A DNA stretch of 26,647 nt, from contig JBBPSI010000297.1 of NCBI GenBank assembly GCA_038093515.1, forward strand, positions 1 to 26,647, read 5' to 3'. The position numbers and the translations under genes were made by a program. Numbering within the stretch: the first letter of the stretch is position 1; the number at the start of each line of letters is the position of its first letter. Positions 9,482 to 17,651 of this stretch are shown piece after piece. Below the pieces are notes generated by a model. The model searched no databases and had not been told where the DNA came from. It was given only the letters and a program-made list of their open reading frames with translations. Origin of the DNA: Butyriboletus loyo (taxonomy: Eukaryota > Basidiomycota > Agaricomycetes > Boletales > Boletaceae).

Positions 9482-10663
9482 ATGTCAGACCCGGGACCTT
9501 CCAATGCCCCTACATACGACGACCAAACCCTGCGCGCCCTCTTCGCGCAGTGGATGGAAAAAGATCAGCAAGGAGGAATTTCAAAGAAGGTTGCTGACCC
9601 AGGAGAATGGGACGGCGATCGGGAAAAGTTCCACCACTGGTGGACCTCCCTCAAGGTCTGGGTCTCCGTTAATAATTGGAAGACCGACAAACTCTGGACT
9701 GTGGCAGTTCTTAGCCGCATTAAAAGAAAGGGTCAGGACTTTTCCCAAATCCTCTTAGAAGACTATGTCACCGATGAGGAAAAATACATCGACCCCAACG
9801 ATAGACCTAGGGGGAAAAAGGGAGACTTGGCATGGCCCGAATGGGAAACCTTACAGGATACCATACGAAGCCACTTCCAGATTGATGTCTTGGCACATCA
9901 AGCATTGATCAAATTAACGGCTTTCACCCAAGGCCAACAATTAATCGATGGATTCCTTGAGAGGTTTAAAGTCCTCTATCGTCAATCGGAGTGTGAACCG
10001 AAGCATGCAGTTGAACTCCTCAAGCGTGCTGTGAAGTACGAAGTTTACAAGCAGGTCTGCTTGACTGTCGACGAAGAAACGTTGACAGATTTCTCCCTCC
10101 TTACAGAGGAAATTCGGAGGACGGGCCGAGTATTCGAACAGATGCAGGCAGAAAGGGGGAACGGGCAAACCCGACAATGGCGCCCTTACTCCCAGCAGCT
10201 GCAGCATAATTACCCGGCTCCAAAAGGACCCCCGCCCGGCTATACTGCTGTCGGGACTCAACCAGGGCGTGGCACCCCGATGGATCTTAGCGCCCAGCAG
10301 TCAGGTCCCAAAACTCAGACTTGTTTTGGCTGTGGCAACGTTGGGCACATCCGCCCCAATTGTCCTCAGAATCCCAACCGTCAGGACAAAGCCGGCTCCA
10401 ATGCTCGTCCAAAAGTACGGCAGCAATGGATTCAGCAAGCCGACGGGACCTACGTACAAGGATGGGTTCCAGTTAACTCCACGGAGGTAACCCCTCCAAA
10501 CAATTATCAGTCAAGGCCTTTACCGGCACCACCCATGGTTGGAGCACCACAACAAGGAGAAACTTCCCAGCACACCATGTATATGGGAGAAGACGCTAGA
10601 GCTTACTGGGCGGACTTGTTCGCTTGTGAAGCCAAGGAAAAGGCCGCGCGGTCTTTAAAATAG
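9482..10663 (+). CDS. gag: Element C gag
   Basis: Intact 393-residue Gag, forming the particle and binding genomic RNA. It starts at ATG in the context AAGAATGTC. The capsid part includes DPGEWDGDREKFHHWW and the FxxxFQID-like helix region (SHFQIDVLAHQALIKL). After a Pro/Gln-rich linker and GTPMDLSA comes a canonical CX2CX4HX4C zinc knuckle, CFGCGNVGHIRPNC, with Cys281, Cys284, His289 and Cys294. It ends at TAG 10661-10663, directly after the slippery heptamer TTTAAAA, so some ribosomes should continue into pol in the -1 frame. No lesion is seen. Confidence 0.93.
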   Translation: MSDPGPSNAPTYDDQTLRALFAQWMEKDQQGGISKKVADPGEWDGDREKFHHWWTSLKVWVSVNNWKTDKLWTVAVLSRIKRKGQDFSQILLEDYVTDEEKYIDPNDRPRGKKGDLAWPEWETLQDTIRSHFQIDVLAHQALIKLTAFTQGQQLIDGFLERFKVLYRQSECEPKHAVELLKRAVKYEVYKQVCLTVDEETLTDFSLLTEEIRRTGRVFEQMQAERGNGQTRQWRPYSQQLQHNYPAPKGPPPGYTAVGTQPGRGTPMDLSAQQSGPKTQTCFGCGNVGHIRPNCPQNPNRQDKAGSNARPKVRQQWIQQADGTYVQGWVPVNSTEVTPPNNYQSRPLPAPPMVGAPQQGETSQHTMYMGEDARAYWADLFACEAKEKAARSLK

Positions 10664-10696
10664 AGAAGTCGCTTAGTGCAGGGGTGTCTAAGGGAC
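10654..10696 (+). promoter_or_regulatory. Programmed -1 frameshift signal between gag and pol
   Basis: In the gag frame the codons before the stop read TCT TTA AAA TAG, giving the X_XXY_YYZ heptamer T_TTA_AAA at 10654-10660. After a 7-nt spacer, GTCGCTTAG (10668-10676) can pair with CTAAGGGAC (10688-10696) around an 11-nt loop, with one G-G mismatch. Pol is open in the -1 frame from the slip site onward with no ATG of its own nearby. Heptamer, spacer length and hairpin together match the standard -1 signal. Confidence 0.8.
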
Positions 10697-13600
10697 GGAA
10701 CAATTCTTCTTTTTCTTCTTTTCAAAATTCTTTCTCGTCACTATCCACATTTTCGGACTGTAGCATAGATGAAAATGAACTTTTAGATAAGGAACCTGAG
10801 TTGTCGATTAGTTCGGTGTTTACAAATTCGTCTTCGGATGTAAGCGTAGATGTTCCCAGATTGGTTGATGACGAAGGGGATGATGACCCTCTACCGTGTA
10901 TAACAAATATTTCTATAGAACCCGAAAGAGGGCCTCCGATTGAGAGCTCGGCGCCGGGAAAGAGCGTGCTTAATTCTCTTTTGAGACAAATGAACACGCG
11001 ATCTTTGCTTTCTTCTTCTTCTAATTATAAAGCCCCTACAAAATCTTCCTTGATGTTTGGTGGAGATTATTCCCTGGTGGTGAAAATCACTTACCAGTCA
11101 AATGCTACTTGGCGAACTCGTTCACTTAAAGCTTTGCTGGATACGGGAGCAGTTAACACCTTCATCGACAAAAACTATTGCGATACATGCAAACTTGATT
11201 TGATTCCATTACCAAGATCCATGGAAGTTATCAATGCCGACAGCTCTAAAGGAGCAATAGGTCGCATTACACACAAAGCTTCCTTGTTTATGGAAATTGA
11301 TGGACATTACGAAGCCATCGAGGCTTACGTTTCACTTCTTGGTTCTCACCAAATGATTATTGGCTACGACTGGTTCGCACGCCATAATCCAGACATTGAT
11401 TGGCGTTTCAAAACCATTTCTTTCAAACATTGTTCCCCTTATTGTAAAGTTATCGCAGATTCTATTTCTTCATCAAACCTTACTTCTTGTTGTACTATAG
11501 AGCCCGGAGTTGCTGAAAAAGTACCTGCGGCGTTTCATGACTACTTGGTCGTTTTCTCCGAGGACGAGGCAGCAAGAATGCCCGAGCAGAAGCCATGGGA
11601 CCATGCAATAGATCTCAAACCTGATTTTGTACCAAAAAAGGGTCGTGTTATCCCCATGTCTGACGAAGAACAAGACCAAATCCGGAGTTTTGTGGAAAAA
11701 GAATTAAAGAAGGGTTACATAAGACCGTCGAAGTCACCACAGACAGCCCCCATGTTCTTTATTCCCAAGAAAACCGGAGAAAAGTGATTGGTCATGGACT
11801 ATCGATATTCAAACGATGGAACCATTAAAAACGGTTACCCGTTACCCCTTATCCTGCAGTTGATCGATAGGCTTAAAGGCGCCAATATCTTTACTGCACT
11901 GGATCTCCGATGGGGATTTAATAACATCTGTATTAAAGAAGGAGATGAATGGAAAGCCGCATTTGTAATGCCAATCGGGGCTTACGAACCCACCGTTATG
12001 TACTTTGGGCTTACCAACTCCCTGCCTACCTTCCAAAATATGATGAACGATATTTTCAACGACATGTATGCTTGCGTCATTATTTATATCGATGATGTTA
12101 TGATATTCACAAAAGGGAAAACAAGGGCAGAACATGAGGAAAAAGTAAAAGAAGTACTCCAACGTCTTCGAGAAAATGACCTATATGTAAAACCAGAAAA
12201 ATGTGTATTCTCTGCGGACAAAGTGGACTTTTTAGGAATGACAGTTTCCAGGAATGGTGTTGAAATGCAGTCGAAGAAGACAGATGCCATCCGAGACTGG
12301 CCAACGCCCTCGCGTCTGAAGCAAGTTCAAGTGTTCCTGGGACTATGTAACTATTATCGAAGATTCATCGAGGGCGTTTCAGAGATTGCCCAACCCCTCA
12401 ATAATTTAACGAAAAAAGATACTCCTTTCAAGTGGGGTAACGACGAACAAACAGCATTTGACACGTTGAAAAGGAAGTTTCACACAGCGCCTCTATTAGC
12501 CTACCCAGATTGAAACAAGGAGATGCGAGTAGAAACGGACGCTTCGGATATAGCAGTAGGCGCCGTCCTTTCTGTAAAAGGAAAAGATGACCTTTGGCGA
12601 CCCTGTGCATTTCTCTCTCACTCTTTCGATGCTGCGGAATGGAATTATCCGATTTACGATAAAGAACTGCTGGCAGTAATACACACCTTGGAAGAATGGC
12701 GACACTATTTAATCGGCAGAGAAGGGTTTGAGATCTGGACCGATCACAAGAACCTCGAGTACTGGAAGAAGCCGCAAACGCTTTCAGGGAGACAAGCACG
12801 ATGGCATGCGCTTCTTCAAGAATTCAATTATTTATTCGTTTACAAACCAGGCTCAACCAATGGCAGAGCAGATGCACTATCGCGTCGAGCAGACCACGGT
12901 GAAGCTGTTACGGATCACAATACCAATATTACGGTACTTCCACCGAACCTTTTTCTTAATAAAGTTTCTCTTTCTTCTTCCTTTTATGATACATTGCAAA
13001 AAGAATCCGAAAAACAAAAACAAAAAGAAATACCTGGATTTTATTATGATACAAAACAATCCGTATTTATTAATGAAAAGAAAAAAGTCTTCGTGCCTGA
13101 GGCACTTAGGATACAGTTGCTTAATATCTGCCATGATTCGCCTATAGCTGGACATTCGGGTCAGGCCCGAACAGCTCACCTTCTTACACGGCATTTCACA
13201 TGGCCAGGTGTTACAAAGGACATTAAACGTTACGTAGACAGCTGTCAAGCGTGCGCCCTCACGAAGGGTAAGCAAAAAGCACCGGCAGGAAAACTGTTAC
13301 CGCTTCCCACAGCTAGTCATCCATGGGAAGATATTTCTGTTGATTTTGTTACCGGACTTCCCTCTTCGAATGGCTACGATGCCATCTATATGATAGTGGA
13401 TCGCTTCTCCAAAGAAGTCATTTACGTTCCTTGTAAAACGACCACTTCTTCTAAAGAGTTAGTGGTTATTTTTAGAGACAATGTTTGGTGCGTTCATGGA
13501 CTACCTTGTACTATAGTTTCAGATCGAGGACCCCAGTTTGTATCGGACTTTACCACGGAGCTTTGCAAGCTCCTCGGCATTTCCCAGAAAATCTCTATGG

Positions 13601-14478
13601 CATACCATCCACAATCTGATGGCCAAACCGAACGGATAAACCGAGAAATGGAACAATATTTACGTACCTATGTGGCTAAAAAACAAGAAGCTTGGGCCGA
13701 TTGGATCAAGATCGCCCAGTTTAACCATAATAACTCCCTCACCACCGCTACGGGTACAATTCCATTCTCTATTACACGTAATTATTATCCTAGAGTCGGG
13801 TTCGAAAAGTCTTCAAACACGCTAGCCGGAGATTTCGCACGCAACACTGGGAAAGCACATGCTGAAGTTAAAGAAGCATTGGAAGATGCTCGCAGATGCA
13901 TGATATTGCAGGCCGATAACAGACGATCGGATGTACCCGATTACAAAGTGGGAGATAGTGTGTGGCTTAGTACGGAGAACCTTAAACTGCCGTACACTGC
14001 ACAAAAACTCACACAGCGCTGGATTGGTCCTTATTGGATCAAGGCACTCAAACCAAACGCTGTCAAACTTCAGCTGCCAAGCAGCATGCAGATTCATCCC
14101 GTAGTCAACATTTCTCGGGTTAAACCCTACCGAGAAACTCTTCCAGGACAGCCTGTTCTACGTCCCGACCCAGTCAATGTCACGGACGAAGGATACTCGG
14201 AATTTGAAGTTGATTACATCGTCGCATCACGGATGAAACGTAGGAAGTTGGAGTATTTAGTGCACTGGAGGGGTTATGACGAAACGGATCGCATGTGGGA
14301 ACCAGTATCCAATTTGGAACATTCGCAGGACGTCATCACGGATTATCACCTTGCCCACCCTTCCGCCCCTCGCCCCCTTCGAGGCCTATCACTTTTTGAA
14401 TTTTCTTCTCTGTTTAAAGAGTACGGTCCTGAGCACGGAACTCCCTATCAAGGAACTCGCTTGGAATACGAGTCCTAG
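10663..14478 (+). pseudogene. pol: Element C pol: protease, RT, RNase H, integrase, chromodomain (two stops)
   Basis: Continues in the -1 frame from gag. After a Ser/Asp-rich stretch come a protease (LLDTGAVNTFID, Asp codon at 11140), RT with YIDD at 12085-12096, RNase H (TDASDIA, KELLAVIH, TDHKNLEY, ADALSRR), an integrase with an HHCC module (H..H..CQAC) and the triad Asp 13342-13344, Asp 13522-13524, Glu 13630-13632 (35 residues between the last two), then a chromodomain from about 14200 (FEVDYIVASR, YLVHWRGYDE, MWEP). Two in-frame TGA codons break it: 11785-11787, just before LVMDYR at the RT start, and 12511-12513, at the RT/RNase H junction. The frame is the same on both sides of each, so these are point mutations. 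The first sits where relatives usually have Arg, consistent with CGA to TGA. Confidence 0.94.
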
Positions 14479-14489
14479 GGGGGGGGAGG
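14477..14489 (+). other. Element C polypurine tract
   Basis: An uninterrupted purine run, AGGGGGGGGGAGG, ends at the base before the 3' LTR and overlaps the pol stop codon. It is the expected plus-strand primer site. Confidence 0.85.
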
Positions 14490-14985
14490 TGTTATAATCG
14501 TATCTCTTATAACTATCTTTTGCATTTGGACTTCGTCATATTTCTCTTTCAAAGGTCACGTGACTTAGCGCACGTGATCGTGGGATTATACATGTGACCA
14601 CAGGCTGACTAAGCATATGACATCATGGTCCAGACTGGCCCAGACTCTATGACATCATGCCTCATGTATTTAATCTCCGTTTAACTTCTCTTCTTTTTGA
14701 TCACCGTCGACTTCTATTTCTCATCATCGTCGACTCGTGACTTCTTCATATATACATGTGTAGTAACTAGTCTCACACACTGCATGGTCTGTGCACATCC
14801 CCCTGTAATATATAAAGGCTTGTGGTTGCAGCTAGGATTCCCTAGCTTTAACCACTTGTCTTATTCGCTGGCAACAGTTGAGAGATTAAGGCCTGAGCTA
14901 TCCTCATTCACCTTGCCAGTACTTGTGTAGCACTGCGACAGTCGCGGAACCCTGTGTGACTTGATAACTCCGTTGTCTCGTAACA
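14490..14985 (+). repeat. Element C 3' LTR
   Basis: Same length as the 5' LTR (496 bp), aligned at a constant offset of 6430. Eleven substitutions separate the copies; nine fall at seven CpG/TpG/CpA dinucleotides. All promoter motifs named for the 5' LTR are preserved. Confidence 0.96.
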
Positions 14986-15458
14986 TGTGGGGCTCACCTT
15001 GAGGACATCGTTACTTCGCCTTCCACTCTTCCTATTCGTTGACGATGTCGCCTTCTTACTCGGAGCTTCGCTCCCTCGTTACCAGCACTTTGCCGCTTCT
15101 CCATTCGCCACTATGACTCGGACAGACTCATAGCCCTTTGCCCTTTGCTGCCACACACAGCTCAGTCTGTGCACGATACCCAGTAGTATATATACGAGTA
15201 CTTAGAGAAGTACAGACTCTTTAGCTAATTCTACACATCTACCAAGTGCATAGTAATCTAGCAATATACCCTTCTCTTGCCGATAAAGCTGATAAGAGTC
15301 TGCTCGATCTCGTCTGGTTGCCACCACTCAAGATCTCGCCGACACTTGCTTTGCAAGACACCTGATAGCGTTGTCTACGCGAGTCGGCTAGTTTCCTCAT
15401 TAGGCTCGAGCCCCTATAAGTGCTCGCTTGCTAGATATTGTGCACTACCAGCGTAACA
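14986..15458 (+). repeat. Element B 3' LTR, right part
   Basis: Resumes with the duplicated TGTGG and continues the B-family LTR to GCGTAACA. It aligns with the right-hand part of the solo LTR, including the TATATATA box near 15186-15193. With one duplication copy removed, the two parts make an LTR of 823 bp, compared with 787 bp for the solo copy. Confidence 0.93.
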
Positions 15459-16261
15459 CCACCCAGACATACATAGACCCATCCAAGCTTTCCTATACAG
15501 AGCAATGAACAACTCACTCCACATCGGAAACTTCTGGTCCCACATCCCCAACCTTGAAACCCGTGCGAGCTGCGCCCACTGCAATGCCCCAACTGAATCC
15601 CTCGATCATATACTAATCCACTGCTGCAACCCTGAATCCACCACCATCTGGAATCTAGTCCAACGAATCTGGCCCCCATGCCTTGGAGAATGGAAAGACC
15701 CCTCCATTGGCCTCCTCCTGGGATGCAGTTCCATCACCGTTACACAACCACAAGATGCCCAACCCCATGTGCTCCATGCCCGGGCACAACTACAACGAAT
15801 ACTACTATCTGAATCGACACACCTAATATGGTCGCTCCGATGCAAACGCGTCATTAGAAACCGAACCCTAAACCCTCTGGCCATTGAATCCCGCTGGCTC
15901 AATCGCATTAACACATGCCTAAACATAGATCGACAACGAGCAAAATCCCGACACAAACCCAAACTGAAACAACAGGTACAAAACACCTGGTTACCTCTCA
16001 TATTGAATACATCTAACCTTCCCCCAGACTGGGTCACAAACACTGAGGTTTTAGTGGGTATTACGCTGCCCAGGCCCTCTGCTGCCACCGAGGCCACCTG
16101 ACAGCTCACGGAGTCCCACACCCCCTGCCAACCGCAGGGCGTGCGTAAAAGCATTTTCCCTCGGACCGGTTATTAGTATAACCGCCTTAGCGTATTGTGT
16201 AGGACTAGTCTAGGCAGTCGCTACATAATGATATCCACGCTTGTCCAAAAAAAAAAAAAAA
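15459..16261 (+). mobile_element. 3' end of a non-LTR (LINE-like) retrotransposon with poly(A)
   Basis: The frame ending at the TGA at 16099-16101 is open leftward right up to the LTR of element B, so B cut this element's ORF. The visible part (HRPIQAFLYRAMNNSLHIGNFW, shortened here to its start HRPIQAF) precedes a zinc-binding motif CAHCNAPTESLDHILIHC, the C-terminal RVT-type zinc module of fungal LINEs. About 160 bases of 3' UTR follow, ending in 15 adenines at 16247-16261, which marks reverse transcription from a polyadenylated RNA. The RT and endonuclease domains would lie upstream, beyond element B. Confidence 0.75.
15460..16101 (+). pseudogene. LINE ORF2 C-terminus with zinc-binding motif
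   Basis: About 213 codons of the C-terminal end of a non-LTR retrotransposon ORF. The CX2C...HX4HC-like motif lies at about residues 22-40 after the internal Met at 15505. The remainder is basic, with helices rich in Arg/Lys/Gln (RQRAKSRHKPKLKQQ). Such tails bind the element RNA or target DNA. An internal ATG at 15505 exists, but the frame is continuous across it to the LTR edge, so it is not a true start. This fragment cannot act on its own because it lacks RT. Confidence 0.7.
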
Positions 16262-16543
16262 CAGAATGTGTTCACCAGCTTGGCACTGAACACTCCCAAA
16301 TTGTAGCCGCTGCTGAAGTGCCCTACCGAGCCTACTCAATCTCCAATGTGAAGCACGAGCCGAAACTCAACTGGATTTGGCACTTATGCTCGTATGGTCT
16401 CATTGACGATTGGATACCTATCCGATAATGAGATGGCCCCCAACGACGAGTCGGTACGTTGATCGAGACCTCCCACCACCCTTCGTTAGATGCTCAAGAC
16501 TTGCTGGTATTCGTAGTCCACATGATTCAAGACGAATACTGAG
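16262..16543. other. Gap between LINE tail and phosphatase-like remnant
   Basis: No convincing coding frame, RNA gene or repeat seen. It may contain decayed exons of the downstream remnant. Confidence 0.4.
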
Positions 16544-17106
16544 ATGAAACGTCAACCAGCCGACTTCGTTTCTGCCTTCGACTTTGAGCTCCGCCATGGA
16601 CCCGCTCCTGAGGACGTTGACTTCTTAAGGATCAAGTTCAAGAACGGCACCGACGACAACTTCCAGACCTACCACGCTTTCCGCCACGAGGTGGACATCC
16701 CTCTCACCGAATTCATTTACCGTATTGAGGTGGGTTCTGTTAGACGTTATCATTTCGCCACCCGTCCTCATATGCAGCATACACTCGTCCTTGCACGCAT
16801 ACACATTACACAATCACGTCGTACTGTACCAGCTCTCCTTTCTTTCCTCAGCGTTCTATCATCCATCGTGATGACCGCTGAGCTCATCTCGGGCTGGTTC
16901 ATTCATCACTACACTCCCTACTTTCCATTCGTTGACATCGTATCGCTCCACAGAACTACGCCATCACGTCCCAGAAGCCACGACCCATACCCCAGCATCA
17001 GTTTACAGAAAAGTGCCTTGTTGACCGTTTTCGCTGCTTGCGCTGCCATCCTCTTTGTGGGTGTATTTTCCCTCGCCGTATCAAGTGTTCGCATGCCAAG
17101 AAGTAG
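16544..17106 (+). pseudogene. Possible C-terminal remnant of a histidine acid phosphatase-like gene
   Basis: The first 62 codons (MKRQPADFVSAFDFEL, then FLRIKFKNGT, then IPLTEFIYRIE) resemble the end of branch-2 histidine phosphatases, where a 'PPYASxxxFEL...VRxxYNG...cpLxxF' pattern is usual. An intron could run from GTGGGT at 16730 to CAG at 16953 (224 nt, long for this genome), leading to NYAITSQK and a stop at 17104-17106. The catalytic RHGxRxP and HD motifs are not seen; RHGPAP in the first exon is only a superficial match. A LINE tail lies just upstream and may have removed the 5' part. In another frame, residues read through 17040-17100 form a hydrophobic segment (FAACAAILFVGVFSLAVSSV). 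The family call is tentative; it could be an unrelated short gene. Confidence 0.3.
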
Positions 17107-17651
17107 TAACAGAGTCCGTCGAGGAATTAACTTGTTTCGCCAGTTGATCCAGGCGTCCAGGTGCCAATTGGGGACCGCATGGGTTGGATCGAGCCCTGCG
17201 AATCGTGCGTTGTGGTTTTGTCCTGTGGCATTTGGTTTGGTACTAATGGTTGTTTGGGCAGTGGATGGCTCTGGCGACTACCGCTATCCTTCGCCCGTAC
17301 TTTGCCAAGTCCCTCCTAGGTTGGCAGCAAAGGAATCCCGGGTTGACAGGACAGGCTGCCCCTGAAAGGCATCTCGGGGCCACAAGCCAAAAGAGAAACT
17401 TTGGATGGATCCATGATATCGATTCAGTAGTAGGTTGGTATTGTGTTAATGTTAAGCGCTAAGCAACGGCCAGAGTATCTGCTGACTACATGCAATGTAT
17501 CCAATGGTATTTAATGTCCTTCTGACGTATCCAAGTATCTGCGAAAAGATTACTGCCGGAATACAGATGCTACGGTAGAGGCAACTGCGAGTACTTCAGT
17601 TCGGGTAACAACGCACCGTGGAAAACATGCACGCACCGGAAAGTAGATCCA
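17107..17651. other. Gap with no recognised gene
   Basis: No recognised gene. A plus-strand frame stays open to 17365 and another covers 17250-17462, but neither resembles a known family. A TACTAAT branch-point-like sequence near 17239 followed by GGGCAG hints at a decayed exon-intron boundary of the upstream gene. The last part is the 3' flank of the minus-strand CHAT gene. Confidence 0.4.

Larger units (their letters stand above)
8055..14990 (+). mobile_element. Element C: complete Ty3/gypsy chromovirus with TSD
   Basis: The element spans 8060-14985, with two 496-bp LTRs that align without gaps and a perfect TGTGG duplication at 8055-8059 and 14986-14990. Internal order is primer site, leader, a small membrane ORF, gag, pol and polypurine tract. 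The LTRs differ at 11 positions (about 2.2%), so insertion is recent relative to its surroundings. Pol carries two stop codons, so this copy is not autonomous. It sits inside the 3' LTR of element B. Confidence 0.96.
3129..15458 (+). mobile_element. Element B: Ty3/gypsy chromovirus interrupted by elements A and C
   Basis: Plus-strand element visible from the middle of its Gag-Pol frame to its 3' LTR. Its 5' LTR and start lie left of the window, beyond inserted element A. Its 3' LTR is split by element C. The internal order (protease, RT, RNase H, integrase, chromodomain) places it in the chromovirus branch of Ty3/gypsy elements. On its right, the sequence passes directly into the reading frame of a LINE-like element, so B inserted into that. 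The right-hand flank is CCACC; the left copy of the duplication is not visible. Confidence 0.92.

Noticed and set aside
10684..10686. Independent start of element C pol at GTG 10684
   Set aside because: It is not an ATG, and the frame is open back to the slippery site, so frameshifting is the better explanation.
8267..14930. Identical 77-codon ORFs in both LTRs of element C (8267-8500 and 14697-14930)
   Set aside because: They lie inside the LTR, lack a recognisable domain and are identical only because the LTRs are. They are promoter and R-region sequence.
14486..14985. Envelope gene or extra ORF after element C pol
   Set aside because: Pol ends inside the polypurine tract next to the LTR, leaving no room for another gene.
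16544..17365. Single 273-codon ORF as one protein
   Set aside because: Only the first 62 codons look like a known family; the continuation begins at a GTGGGT splice-donor-like site and resembles nothing.
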